In this document: in pieces, positions 1 to 8,700 of the stretch | Layout of the letters: every line of letters starts with the position of its first letter | Position numbering within the stretch: the first letter of the stretch is position 1 | Source of the DNA: JBLHZY01 sp047631555 | GTDB taxonomy: Bacteria > Pseudomonadota > Alphaproteobacteria > Rhodobacterales > Rhodobacteraceae | DNA: 64,000 bases | Direction: 5' to 3' | Assembly (NCBI GenBank): GCA_047631555.1 | Contig: JBLHZY010000001.1 | Span: 1,240,001-1,304,000, forward strand | The notes under the pieces: model-generated | Told to the model about the DNA's origin: nothing | The model's database searches: none | Seen by the model: the letters and a program-made list of their open reading frames with translations, nothing else | Made by a program: the position numbers and the translations under genes

Positions 1-388
1 GACACTGGTTGAAGCGGGCTACGCGCCTGAAATGGCCTACTTTGAGTGCTTGCACGAAACCAAGCTGATCGTTGACCTGATCTATGAAGGCGGCATCGCC
101 AACATGAACTATTCGATCTCCAACACAGCCGAGTATGGCGAGTATGTTTCTGGCCCGCGCATCCTGCCCTATGAGCAGACAAAGAAAGCCATGAAAGATG
201 TTCTCACCGACATCCAAAACGGCAAATTCGTACGCGACTTCATGCTCGAAAACGCGGTTGGCCAACCATCGTTTAAAGCAACACGCCGCTTGCACGATGA
301 GCACCAGATCGAACAGATCGGCGCAAAACTGCGCGGCATGATGCCTTGGATTTCAGCCGGCAAAATGGTTGATAAAGAAAAGAACTAA
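1..388 (+). CDS. ilvC: Ketol-acid reductoisomerase, C-terminal part (cut by window start)
   Basis: This is the last ~128 residues of acetohydroxy-acid isomeroreductase, the NADPH- and Mg-dependent second step of valine, leucine and isoleucine synthesis. The piece reads in frame from base 2 and carries the conserved knotted C-terminal domain: ETKLIVDLIYEGGIANMNYS, then the SNTAEYGEY stretch that supplies metal and substrate contacts. It ends in a basic tail typical of class I (short) enzymes. The NADPH domain lies outside the window. A strong intrinsic terminator follows 19 bases after the stop, so the transcript ends here. Identification is secure from the motifs; only the 5' end is missing. 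Confidence 0.96.
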   Translation, partial: TLVEAGYAPEMAYFECLHETKLIVDLIYEGGIANMNYSISNTAEYGEYVSGPRILPYEQTKKAMKDVLTDIQNGKFVRDFMLENAVGQPSFKATRRLHDEHQIEQIGAKLRGMMPWISAGKMVDKEKN

Positions 389-406
389 GCGCAGATCATG
401 CGCGCG

Positions 407-440
407 AAAGGCCCCTGCATTTGCGGGGGCCTTTTTGTTT
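407..440 (+). terminator. Intrinsic terminator of ilvC
   Basis: A GC-rich stem (AAAGGCCCC-TGCA / TGCG-GGGGCCTTT) with a two-base loop is followed by a T-rich run. It sits just after the ilvC stop and before the oppositely oriented gene's 3' end. Confidence 0.9.
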
Positions 441-458
441 GCGCGGGTGAATTACAGC

Positions 459-1082
459 CTACTGCTTCGCGCCCATTCCGGCCCCGACATTACAGGCAAA
501 ATCAGCCTGCTCGGCAGCGGCATTCATTGCCTCGCTTGCAAGCTCAAGCGCCGCAGCCTCCGTCGCACAGGACATTTCTTGCGGAGGGGGCGGAAGATCA
601 TTTCCCAATGTTTGCGCATGATTATCATAATCGTTTTGGGTAAACTCGCTAAAGCCGCCGCCATCGCGCCGCGCCCGGCAATTCGTCAAAGCCACCAATG
701 CCTCGGTAAAGCGCTGTGCCGCGGCATTAAACGCTTTGATCGCCTCAAGGCAATATTCCATACTATCTGGCGGCGCCTGCGTCGTTCCATCGCCCTCGCT
801 GTTTTCGTCCGCGCGCGAGCCATGCACCAAGACCCAAAGATCCGAGTCCAAACGCGCCAAAAGGTTGAACGGCAGGTTGCTGCGCTGCCCCTCTTCCCAA
901 CGCTGCGCATAGGCCTTGGCCAGAAAGTCCATCTGCTCGGGGCCTGGCTTTCGAAACACGATCCCGTCGCGCAACTGCCCGGCAATCAGCTTCTCCAAAA
1001 AGGCCGCGTCTTTGTTTTTTGCTTCAAGAAATGCGCCGTATGTCGCGCGCGATAGTTTTTGATCAATTTTTGAATATTTCAA
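459..1082 (-). CDS. Hypothetical protein of ~207 residues, probable TTG start
   Basis: I do not recognise this protein. The frame is open back to base 1100 but contains no ATG in its first ~90 codons. A TTG at 1082 has a GGAG ribosome site six bases upstream, so I start it there. The product is mostly helical and charged at the N-terminus (KYSKIDQKLSRATYGAF), has a WVLVHGS core near residue 85, an alanine-rich C-terminal half, and three to four cysteines. No signal peptide or membrane segment is visible. It ends facing the ilvC terminator. A plus-strand open frame of 228 codons overlaps it but looks like a shadow (Arg/His-rich, no ribosome site). The gene call itself is moderate. Confidence 0.5.
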   Translation of the reverse strand: MKYSKIDQKLSRATYGAFLEAKNKDAAFLEKLIAGQLRDGIVFRKPGPEQMDFLAKAYAQRWEEGQRSNLPFNLLARLDSDLWVLVHGSRADENSEGDGTTQAPPDSMEYCLEAIKAFNAAAQRFTEALVALTNCRARRDGGGFSEFTQNDYDNHAQTLGNDLPPPPQEMSCATEAAALELASEAMNAAAEQADFACNVGAGMGAKQ

Positions 1083-1171
1083 GGTAATCTCCAATAACAA
1101 TACTCACATGCTATCGGCACAAAATTTGATCGCAAGGTAAAAGGTGACGTGCGCGTAATCCGCGCCGCCCC

Positions 1172-1666
1172 TCAATAACGCCCGATGGTAATCATCGTTT
1201 TATCCAGAACCTTACCGCCCGCATCGACCGCCTTGAGCGTCGCGGTATATTTGTTGCCCCGCCCGCCAGAACAAGGCGGCAGATAGCCCTTGGACGCATA
1301 ATCCCCCGTGCTGCGCGCCTTGCGCACAACCTGAACACCGCCGCCCAATTTATCCGTCATCCCGGGAACCGAGGGCAGCTTTGCTGAGGTGCCCTTAATC
1401 GGATAGCCAAGCGTACCGTGGCCGCCCTTGGAGGAAAGCGGCGCATAGCTTTTGTCGTCGTATTCAACGATGATCATTGTGGCGCCCGAAGGGATGCCGC
1501 TGACCTGCATCGGCGGGGTCGCGCCATTGCCGCCATGCAATTTGCATTGCTGCCCTTTGGGAACATTCTTACCGCCCCAAGGGGCCAAAAGCTCGGCCTT
1601 CATTTCGGCAAATGCCGGGCTCGCCAAAGCCAAGCTCGCCAGTGCTGCTGCGAATATCAAACGCAT
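1172..1666 (-). CDS. Secreted PEBP/YbhB-like protein
   Basis: A 164-residue protein with a clear Sec signal peptide (cleavage after ASPAFA, near residue 20). The mature part resembles the phosphatidylethanolamine-binding protein / YbhB family. It shows an N-terminal 'GATPPMQVSGIPSGA' strand like the family's NTSPPLxWSGxPxG, then a 'VEYDD' strand, a 'GHG' turn and a C-terminal 'YLPPCSGGRGNKYTATL' matching the PPxGxHRYxFxL strand. It lacks the usual DPDAP and W-HW pocket residues, so ligand binding may differ. Two Cys could form a disulfide in the periplasm. The ATG is fixed by an AGGAGGG site five bases upstream. It appears to be monocistronic. Family assignment is by pattern only. Confidence 0.65.
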   Translation of the reverse strand: MRLIFAAALASLALASPAFAEMKAELLAPWGGKNVPKGQQCKLHGGNGATPPMQVSGIPSGATMIIVEYDDKSYAPLSSKGGHGTLGYPIKGTSAKLPSVPGMTDKLGGGVQVVRKARSTGDYASKGYLPPCSGGRGNKYTATLKAVDAGGKVLDKTMITIGRY

Positions 1667-1740
1667 AAAAACCCTCCTGCTGAAATCACTTTCAGCCTAG
1701 GAGCGCGCTTCCTCTGCGTCAATAAAAGCGTGAAACCACC

Positions 1741-3087
1741 CTAGCGACAGGCGGATTTCACCGCATCAACCACCTGCGCCACAGAGGCTTTGAGCAGCGC
1801 TGCGTCTTCACTTTCCGCCATCACGCGAATAAGCGGCTCGGTCCCGGATTTGCGGATCAGCAAGCGGCCTGTCGCTTTCAAATCCGCCTCGGCCTGCGCG
1901 ATTGCCGCCTTAACGCCCGCATCATCAAGCGGATGCTGACCGGTGGCAAATTTCACATTTTCAAGGACTTGCGGGACGGTATTAAAGCTTTTTGACAACT
2001 CCGAGGCGGGCTTCCCTGTCTCAATCATCGCCGTGAGGAATTGCAAGCCAGCAAGCAGGCCATCGCCCGTTGTGGCGTAATCCGTCATAACAATATGGCC
2101 CGATTGCTCGCCGCCAAGGTTGAAGCCGCCCGCGCGCATCCGCTCAACAACGTGCCGATCGCCAACAGAGGTGCGCTCAAGCGCGATGCCCTCGCCCTGC
2201 AAGTAGCGCTCAAGCCCCAGATTGGACATCACAGTCGCCACCAAAGCATTGCCATGCAACAGCCCCGCCTTGGCCCAACGCACCGCAAGCAACGCCATCA
2301 ATTGATCGCCATCGCAAACCGCGCCTGTCTCATCAATGATCATCACCCGGTCCGCATCGCCATCAAGACAGATGCCCACATCCGCGCCATATTCAACAAC
2401 CATCCGCGAGGCCAAAGCCGTATCGGTTGAGCCGCAGCCCTTGTTGATATTCGTCCCGTCCGGCGCCACGCCAATAGGGATCACTTCGGCGCCAAGCTCC
2501 CAAAGGGCCTCGGGGGCATTGCGGTAAGCCGCGCCATTTGCGCAATCCACAACGACTTTCAAACCGCTCAGCGACAGCCCGCGCGGCAGGGTCGATTTGA
2601 GCCGCTCATTATAGCGAAAACGCCCGTCATCAATCCGCTTGGCGCGCCCGATATTCTCGGCCTTAACCGGCTCAACCCCCTCAAAGGTCATCCGCTCGAT
2701 CTCAAGCTCGGCCTCATCTGATAGCTTGAAACCATCGGGGCCAAAGAACTTGATGCCGTTGTCATGATGCGGGTTGTGCGAGGCCGAAATCATCACCCCA
2801 ACATCCGCGCGCATCGAGGTCGTCAGCATGCCGACAGCGGGCGTCGGAACCGGCCCAAGCAGGAAAACATTCATCCCCGTCGAGGTAAATCCAGCCGTCA
2901 GCGCATTCTCAAACATATAGCCCGATTGGCGCGTATCCTTGCCGATCACAACCCGGTGCGCCGCCGATCCATCGCGGCGAAAATAGCGCCCCGCCGCCGC
3001 GCCAAGGCGCATCGCCATCTCGGCGGTCATTGGATAGGTGTTGGCATGCCCGCGCACACCATCGGTGCCAAATAATTTCTTGTTCAT
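1741..3087 (-). CDS. glmM: Phosphoglucosamine mutase
   Basis: A 448-residue alpha-D-phosphohexomutase that interconverts glucosamine-6-P and glucosamine-1-P, feeding UDP-GlcNAc for peptidoglycan and lipid A. Visible: the N-terminal 'KLFGTDGVRG' glycan-phosphate signature, the phosphoserine loop 'ISASHNPHHDNGIK' near residue 100, the metal loop 'DGDADR' near 240, the sugar loop 'GGEQSGH' near 325 and the C-terminal phosphate loop 'IRKSGTEPLIRVM'. Length is normal. It starts two bases after folP ends, with its GAGGAG ribosome site inside the folP end, so folP and glmM are translationally coupled, an order common in proteobacteria. Confidence 0.97.
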   Translation of the reverse strand: MNKKLFGTDGVRGHANTYPMTAEMAMRLGAAAGRYFRRDGSAAHRVVIGKDTRQSGYMFENALTAGFTSTGMNVFLLGPVPTPAVGMLTTSMRADVGVMISASHNPHHDNGIKFFGPDGFKLSDEAELEIERMTFEGVEPVKAENIGRAKRIDDGRFRYNERLKSTLPRGLSLSGLKVVVDCANGAAYRNAPEALWELGAEVIPIGVAPDGTNINKGCGSTDTALASRMVVEYGADVGICLDGDADRVMIIDETGAVCDGDQLMALLAVRWAKAGLLHGNALVATVMSNLGLERYLQGEGIALERTSVGDRHVVERMRAGGFNLGGEQSGHIVMTDYATTGDGLLAGLQFLTAMIETGKPASELSKSFNTVPQVLENVKFATGQHPLDDAGVKAAIAQAEADLKATGRLLIRKSGTEPLIRVMAESEDAALLKASVAQVVDAVKSACR

Positions 3088-3089
3088 CG

Positions 3090-4106
3090 TTACTCCTCAA
3101 CGCCGCCTGTCGCGGCCATCCATAAACGCACGGCCTGATCCGTTTCAGCCATATCATGCACCCGCAGCATCTGCACCCCCTGCGCGATACCAGCAAGCGC
3201 CACGGCAACCGAGCCCGGCATGCGCATATCCGCCGCCTCGGCCCAACCGATCGCCCCGATAAAACGCTTGCGAGAGGCGCCAAGCAGGATCGCGCAGCCA
3301 AGCCCGTGAAACGCCGAAAGTCGCGCCAAAAGGGCAAGGTTATGCGCCTGCGTTTTGCCAAATCCGATGCCCGGATCGACGATGATCTGCGCCCGCTTAA
3401 TGCCCGCCGCCTCGGCCACAGCAATGCGCGCTTCAAGGTGATCATAGACTTCAAACAGCACATCATCATAGCGCGGCGCTTGCTGCATGGTCTTGGGCTC
3501 GCCCTGCGCATGCATCAAACAAATCGGCGCACCGCGCGCGCAGGCAAGCGCCGCCATATCTGGATCGAACGCCATTGCAGAGACATCGTTGATCATATCC
3601 GCGCCCGCATTAAGCGCCGCCTCGGCCACATCTGCCTTGCGCGTATCAATCGAAATCGGGGCAGAGATCGCAGCGGCGCGCAGCCCTTTGATCACTGGTA
3701 CAACCCGCGCGATCTCTTCATCTGCGGAGACAAAATCCGCACCCGGCCGCGTGCTTTCGCCGCCAATATCCAGAACAGCCGCGCCGCTTTGCGCCATGCC
3801 AACGCCATGCGCAACGGCCGCATCCGCCGCCTCAAATTGCCCGCCATCCGAGAAACTATCCGGCGTCACATTCACAATGCCCATCAGGCGCGGCGCATCA
3901 AAGGAAAGCCCTGTAATCGGCGCGCGCTTTGCGGTGAGCCGCGCCAAAACTTGTGCGGGAATGTCAGCCGCCGGGACGATCTGCGCAGGCGCGTCGCGGC
4001 GCATAACCTCGACCTGCGCAAACCAGCACCAACCGCCCGCCAAAGCAAAGGCACCATCTGGGCGGGCAGGATCAAACAGCACAAGGGGGCGGTAAATCAA
4101 GCTCAT
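3090..4106 (-). CDS. folP: Dihydropteroate synthase
   Basis: Condenses p-aminobenzoate with hydroxymethyl-dihydropterin diphosphate in folate synthesis; this is the sulfonamide target. The TIM-barrel signatures are present: 'LMGIVNVTPDSFSDGG' near residue 73, 'DIGGESTRPGA' near 113, 'INDVSA', 'IVDPGIGFGKT' and 'GASRKRFIG' near 280. At 338 residues it is longer than the usual ~280 because of a ~65-residue N-terminal extension ahead of the first signature. The extension has no motif I recognise but is open from the start codon. It lies between folB (21-base gap) and glmM (2-base gap) in one operon. No sulfonamide-resistance insertion is apparent. Confidence 0.96.
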   Translation of the reverse strand: MSLIYRPLVLFDPARPDGAFALAGGWCWFAQVEVMRRDAPAQIVPAADIPAQVLARLTAKRAPITGLSFDAPRLMGIVNVTPDSFSDGGQFEAADAAVAHGVGMAQSGAAVLDIGGESTRPGADFVSADEEIARVVPVIKGLRAAAISAPISIDTRKADVAEAALNAGADMINDVSAMAFDPDMAALACARGAPICLMHAQGEPKTMQQAPRYDDVLFEVYDHLEARIAVAEAAGIKRAQIIVDPGIGFGKTQAHNLALLARLSAFHGLGCAILLGASRKRFIGAIGWAEAADMRMPGSVAVALAGIAQGVQMLRVHDMAETDQAVRLWMAATGGVEE

Positions 4107-4127
4107 CTAATACATTCACTTATGGCG

Positions 4128-5066
4128 CTAAGCATTTGGCAAATCTACTATATCAGCCGAAAAGAAAGCCTGATCCGCACCGTTAGCCGCGCCCGCCTCA
4201 ACCCCGATGAACATCATCGAGGCGTCCTCAAACTGCGCGGCAAACCAGCCCGCCAAAGCCGCTGTATCGCGCACATCAGGCGCGCCACTGCGATCCAAAA
4301 CCATCTTGGAGGGCGCCCAAACAATCGTCTGGCCGTTCTTCATCGCCCAATCAATCTCGGTCCCAGTTTCAACCACAACACAGCGCGCATCTTTCCCGGC
4401 AAGTACCCAAGCCTGCTGCTCAATCGCCAGCAAATCAATGCGCCGCTGCGCCGCGGGCGCGCCCGAAACAGGCGGCGCATCTTGCGGCAATCCAACACAA
4501 AAAATCAGCGGGCGCCCGCGCGCCTCAAGCTGATCGATCCAGCCGCTCAAAAGCGGCGATGCAACTGCCTTAGCGCCCAAACATACGATCATTGGATGGG
4601 CAACAGGCGCCTCAATATCGCTGGCTTGCGCTCCGGCCTCTTCTGCGCTGCGCACAATCTCAACGCCCAAAGCGCCGGGTCCACGATCCAATTTCTCAAT
4701 CCGCACAAAGACCCGCATTGCGCGCGGCTCATTCAAAATCCGCTCAGCAATCCGCTCGGCCAATGTCTCCAAAAGGTTGAGCCGCTCTGCCTCAAGCTCG
4801 ATACGGATCGCCTCGGTAATCCGGTCATAAGACAGGATACGATCCACATCATCCGCCACAGGCCCCTTGCCCGCGCGCACCTCGACCACGATGTTAAAAC
4901 AGATCCGTTGACGCACGCCGCGCTCGGCCTGAAACGCCCCGATTTCGACCTCAACGATATGATCGCGCAGGGAAATCCGATCTCGCGGCGCCTCATTTGG
5001 CGCGCCCTGCGTAGCGGCAGCGCGCGCTTCGGGATGATCGAAGGCGTGAGAAATATCAGATGTCAT
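4128..5066 (-). CDS. folB: Dihydroneopterin aldolase with long C-terminal extension
   Basis: The first ~140 residues are a FolB domain ('DRISLRDHIVEVEIGAF', 'ILSYDRITEAI', 'NLLETLAERIA', 'VRIEKLDRGPGALGVEI'), which cleaves dihydroneopterin in folate synthesis. FolB alone is ~120 residues. Here ~170 more follow, with 'PMIVCLGAKAVASPLLSGW' and 'IVWAPSKMVLD...VRDTAALAGWFA'. The last stretch recalls amino-acid-kinase-like proteins of pterin cofactor clusters; that link is inference. I use ATG 5066; a TTG at 5081 would add five residues. It heads the folB-folP-glmM operon. The extension could be a second domain or a regulatory module. Confidence 0.88.
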   Translation of the reverse strand: MTSDISHAFDHPEARAAATQGAPNEAPRDRISLRDHIVEVEIGAFQAERGVRQRICFNIVVEVRAGKGPVADDVDRILSYDRITEAIRIELEAERLNLLETLAERIAERILNEPRAMRVFVRIEKLDRGPGALGVEIVRSAEEAGAQASDIEAPVAHPMIVCLGAKAVASPLLSGWIDQLEARGRPLIFCVGLPQDAPPVSGAPAAQRRIDLLAIEQQAWVLAGKDARCVVVETGTEIDWAMKNGQTIVWAPSKMVLDRSGAPDVRDTAALAGWFAAQFEDASMMFIGVEAGAANGADQAFFSADIVDLPNA

Positions 5067-5194
5067 CAGGCAAAGCCCCAAATGGCGGTTGCCGAAGCTC
5101 TAGCGCATTTGGCAGGCCAAGGCCAGAATGCGCACAGGCATTGGTGGGCGTAAGTTTGCCCAGAAAAATTACAGTTTTGAAGGAAACCGCAGGA

Positions 5195-5875
5195 TCAGGC
5201 TTTTGAGCCCGGCATCCGGTAGAAATGATGCACGCCAATTGTCGTTGTGCGCGGGAATTTACGCGCCCAGCGCGGATTGACCGCCCGCGTGTGATAATGG
5301 GTCGCGCCCTTGGTCAGCGCGCGATTTGCGCCTTTGAGCATCAGAGCGGCGATTTTGCCTGCGCGCTGATAAGCGGCCGGCTCGCGGATAACCTCTTTAT
5401 GGCCATCGCAAGTATAGGTGAACTGGCACTGATAGCGCTTGCCCGTGCCTTGACGCACAACGCCACAAACGCTCGTTGGAAAACGGCTGCTGTCTTTGCG
5501 GTTTAGGATCACTTCGGCAACGGCAAATTGCCCTTTGACGCTTTCGCCGCGCGCCTCAAAGTAAAGCGCCTCCGTCAGACAGCTCCATGCTTCCCCGCCA
5601 TTGGCGCGGGGCTGCGCATCAAGCCATTTGCGGCTGTATTGCACGGCTGGCGCCTTGGCCGGTGTCTTGGATGCAGTGACCGCAGGGCGCGAAAAATGCG
5701 ACGTATCCAGATCGCGCAAGGCCACCCGCTCTTTGCGCAAAAGCGTGCTCATCTCGCCGCCAAGCCCGGCCGCAGGATCGTTAGAGCTTGAAACGACCAC
5801 GTCGCCCAAAGCCGTTTGGGCCATACCCATACACGTCACCAGGCACACAGCCCGCGTCAAAACTCGTATCGTCAT
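5195..5875 (-). CDS. Secreted cell wall hydrolase, SleB family
   Basis: A 226-residue exported protein with a signal peptide (hydrophobic core VCLVTCMGMAQTA, cleavage near residue 24) and a C-terminal Hydrolase_2 / SleB domain from about residue 95. The domain is marked by 'ALYFEARGESVKGQFAVAEV' with the catalytic Glu, 'ILNRKDSSRFPTSVCGVV', 'CQFTYTCDG' and 'ATHYHT'. This family holds muramidase-like lytic enzymes that cut the glycan strand in the periplasm. ATG 5875 is preferred because GGGGG lies five bases upstream; a GTG at 5905 would give a less typical signal. Roughly 70 low-complexity residues link signal and domain. It is probably monocistronic. Confidence 0.88.
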   Translation of the reverse strand: MTIRVLTRAVCLVTCMGMAQTALGDVVVSSSNDPAAGLGGEMSTLLRKERVALRDLDTSHFSRPAVTASKTPAKAPAVQYSRKWLDAQPRANGGEAWSCLTEALYFEARGESVKGQFAVAEVILNRKDSSRFPTSVCGVVRQGTGKRYQCQFTYTCDGHKEVIREPAAYQRAGKIAALMLKGANRALTKGATHYHTRAVNPRWARKFPRTTTIGVHHFYRMPGSKA

Positions 5876-6084
5876 TAAGCCCCCAAGGCACACCAAAACA
5901 GGCACCGCAGTTCAAAAGTCAGCGTTCCCTTTAGAAGAAGTTTGCCAAATCGTCCAGCTTAGGGGGCGATTCAGTCTGGGTTCCCTAGCGTCGAAACCTA
6001 CGAATTTGAGGCAAATGCAAGCTAAAACGTCTTCGCCACCAAGGCGAACCGCAATAAAATCAACGACTTAACTGTTTCCGATCT

Positions 6085-8628
6085 CTACACAGTCTGTTGA
6101 ATGGCCAAATGGGCCGCAGCAAGCCGTGCAATGGGCACACGGTAGGGCGAACAGGACACATAATCAAAGCCAGCCGCCCGACAAAAGGCGATAGATTCGG
6201 GGTTGCCCCCATGCTCGCCACAAATCGAAACCGTGATGCCCGGACGGGCCGCGCGCGCACGCTCCGCCCCGATCGTCAGCAGCTCGCCAACGCCCTCGGT
6301 GTCGAGCGTATGAAACGGATCCTCGGGGAAGACGCCAAGGTTCACATATTGGTTCATAAAGCGCCCCGCATCATCGCGCGAAAGCCCATATGTCATCTGC
6401 GTGAGGTCGTTCGTCCCAAAGGAAAGGAACTCGGCGTATTGGGCGATCTCATTGGCGCGCAGGGCAGCGCGCGGCGTTTCAACCATCACTCCAAGCTTAT
6501 AGTCAAAATCCGTGCGCTTTTCGGTGCGCACTTCGGCCGCCACCGCATCAATGCGCGCCTTGACCATCTCGACTTCCCGTTTGGCCGAAACCAAGGGGAT
6601 CATGATCTCGGGCGCCATGGTGGCCCCGGCTTTGGCCGCCTCAATCGTCGCCTCAAAAATCGCGCGAGCCTGCATGTCGTAAATCTCGGGGATGGTGATC
6701 CCCAAGCGCACGCCGCGCATCCCCAGCATCGGGTTAAACTCGCCCAAGGCCTCAATCCGGCGCACCACTGTCGAGAGCGGCAGATCAAGCGCTTCGGCCA
6801 GCTCGCGCATCCCGTCGCGATCCGAGGGCAGGAATTCATGCAGGGGCGGATCAAACAGGCGAATGCAAACCGGCCGCCCCGACATGATCTGAAACAGCTC
6901 GCGGAAATCGGCCCGCTGCATGGGCAATAGCCGCGCCAAGGCTTCGGCGCGATCTTGCGCTTCGTCGGCAAAGATCATCTCGCGCATCACCGTGAGGCGC
7001 TCGCCCTCAAAGAACATGTGCTCGGTGCGGCAAAGCCCGATGCCCTCGGCCTGAAAATTGCGCGCAACGGCCGCATCCGCAGGCGTATCCGCATTGGCCC
7101 GAACCCCAATATCACGCGCCTCATCGGCCCAATCCATCAAGGACTGAAACGCATCATCAAGCGCAGGTTCAAGCATCACAGCCGCCCCAACAAGCGCTTG
7201 GCCCGCCGTGCCATCAAGGGTGATCAAATCGCCCTCATGAAAAAGGCGGCCATCGGGGGCGCGCAGGCTTTTCTCGCGCAGATTGATCTTGATCCCGTTG
7301 GCCCCAACAATACAGGGCAAGCCAAGCCCGCGCGCAATCACTGCCGCGTGGCTGGTCATCCCGCCTCGTTCGGTCAAAACGCCAACCGCCGAATGCATGC
7401 CGCGAATATCCTCAGGCGCGGTTTCCCGGCGCACAAGGATGCAAGCCTCGCCGCGCGCAGCCGAGGCCTGCGCCGCGGAAGAAGACAAAACGATCCGCCC
7501 AACCGCCCCGCCTGGCGAGGCGCCAATACCGCGCACGAATGGGTCGCGCGGCCCCTCTTGATCGACCTGCGGGTGTAGCAGCTCAGAAAGCGAGCGCGGC
7601 GCAATGCGGGTCACGGCTTCGCGCTCTGGGATCACCCCATCGCGCGCCAACGCCACTGCGATCCGAACCGCAGCCCGCGCCGAGCGTTGAACCCGCACCG
7701 CATCCAAAATAGAGAGCTGCCCGCCCTCAACGGTAAATTCGATCTGCATCTCTTCGCGCAGCTTGATCCGGCACAAAGCGCCATGCTCGATCAGTTTTTG
7801 AAAAATCTCTGGCTCAAGCTCTTCAAGCGAGGGGCCGCGCGTATCGCGGGTCAAAAAGATCGTGCCCTTATCGCCGCTCAGCGCATCACGCCCTTGGCTC
7901 TGGCTCAGATACCGCCCCTTAACTTTGGGCAGGCCCGTGGCCCCATCGACAAATTGAATAACCCCTGAGCCGCTCTGCCCCGGCCCAATCCCAAGCGCCA
8001 TCTGCTGGACAACAAGCCCAAGCCCTGCATCCGCAGGCGCGCCCTTGGCTTGGCGCAGCAGCCGCGCCGATGTGCCCTCCCAAGCCCGCGCCATCGAGCG
8101 CAAGACTTCCGTCAGCTGCGCACCCGTGTCTTGGGGAAAGCCCTCTTCGGTCTCATCTTGGTAGGCCTGAAGCGCCGCTTGCAGCGCATCCGCGCCCTGC
8201 CCCTTGTCCAATTCGAACATTTCAGGGTCCAAACGCGCGACATGAATGGAGTATGCTTGCACAAATCGAAGATAGAGCGCATCAGCCGTGGCTTGGCCAT
8301 GGCTCTTGATCAATTCCGCGTGGCGCGCATCATTCATCCCGATATTGAGAACAGCACCGGGCCCGCCCCAATCGGGATCCTCCGAAGAGGGGCGCACAGA
8401 AAGCAGTGGGGTCGCACCAAAATGTTTCAAAAGCGCCTTTGCGTCGGGGCGCTGACCGGCGGCAATCTTATGCACTGCATCAAACGAAAGCGCGACCGTC
8501 TCAGGGACGGGCAAATCCAGCCGGATCAACCGCTGCAGGCATTTTGCCCGCCCGCCATGGGTCTCGGTTGCGATCGGCGCCACACGGCGGATACGCGTAA
8601 ACCCTGAAAATTCGACTTCTTGCTGCAC
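6085..8628 (-). CDS. Pyruvate,phosphate dikinase-like enzyme (PEP-utilising)
   Basis: Start is GTG 8628: a perfect AAAGGAG lies seven bases upstream, while the longer frame to 8679 lacks a site. The 847-residue product has the domain order of PPDK. First is an ATP-grasp nucleotide domain ('SVRPSSEDPDWGGPGAV'), then the phosphohistidine domain 'TERGGMTSHAAVIARGLG' near residue 420, then the PEP/pyruvate barrel with 'FLSFGTNDLTQMTYGLSRDD' and 'SICGEHGGNPESIAFC' carrying the catalytic Cys. The C-terminal two thirds are canonical. The N-terminal domain is shorter and divergent: the usual FGGKGA... opening is replaced by 'RRVAPIATETHGGRAKCL'. Interconversion of pyruvate and PEP is likely, but a specialised paralogue is possible, so no symbol is given. 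Confidence 0.85.
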   Translation of the reverse strand: MQQEVEFSGFTRIRRVAPIATETHGGRAKCLQRLIRLDLPVPETVALSFDAVHKIAAGQRPDAKALLKHFGATPLLSVRPSSEDPDWGGPGAVLNIGMNDARHAELIKSHGQATADALYLRFVQAYSIHVARLDPEMFELDKGQGADALQAALQAYQDETEEGFPQDTGAQLTEVLRSMARAWEGTSARLLRQAKGAPADAGLGLVVQQMALGIGPGQSGSGVIQFVDGATGLPKVKGRYLSQSQGRDALSGDKGTIFLTRDTRGPSLEELEPEIFQKLIEHGALCRIKLREEMQIEFTVEGGQLSILDAVRVQRSARAAVRIAVALARDGVIPEREAVTRIAPRSLSELLHPQVDQEGPRDPFVRGIGASPGGAVGRIVLSSSAAQASAARGEACILVRRETAPEDIRGMHSAVGVLTERGGMTSHAAVIARGLGLPCIVGANGIKINLREKSLRAPDGRLFHEGDLITLDGTAGQALVGAAVMLEPALDDAFQSLMDWADEARDIGVRANADTPADAAVARNFQAEGIGLCRTEHMFFEGERLTVMREMIFADEAQDRAEALARLLPMQRADFRELFQIMSGRPVCIRLFDPPLHEFLPSDRDGMRELAEALDLPLSTVVRRIEALGEFNPMLGMRGVRLGITIPEIYDMQARAIFEATIEAAKAGATMAPEIMIPLVSAKREVEMVKARIDAVAAEVRTEKRTDFDYKLGVMVETPRAALRANEIAQYAEFLSFGTNDLTQMTYGLSRDDAGRFMNQYVNLGVFPEDPFHTLDTEGVGELLTIGAERARAARPGITVSICGEHGGNPESIAFCRAAGFDYVSCSPYRVPIARLAAAHLAIQQTV

Positions 8629-8700
8629 TGCGGCGCTCCTTTGATCGCCAAAGGATATACCCCCGTGCAGATCATGCAACGGAAACGTTACAGAATTGTC

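Noticed and set aside
369..1055. Plus-strand 228-codon frame after ilvC
   Set aside because: It starts inside the ilvC end, crosses the terminator, and is Arg-rich; the minus-strand frame has a ribosome site and a more natural composition.
3156..5153. Plus-strand open frame of 665 codons opposite folP and folB
   Set aside because: Its translation is Arg/His-rich low-complexity and it lies antisense to two well-recognised enzymes; such shadows are common at this GC and codon bias.
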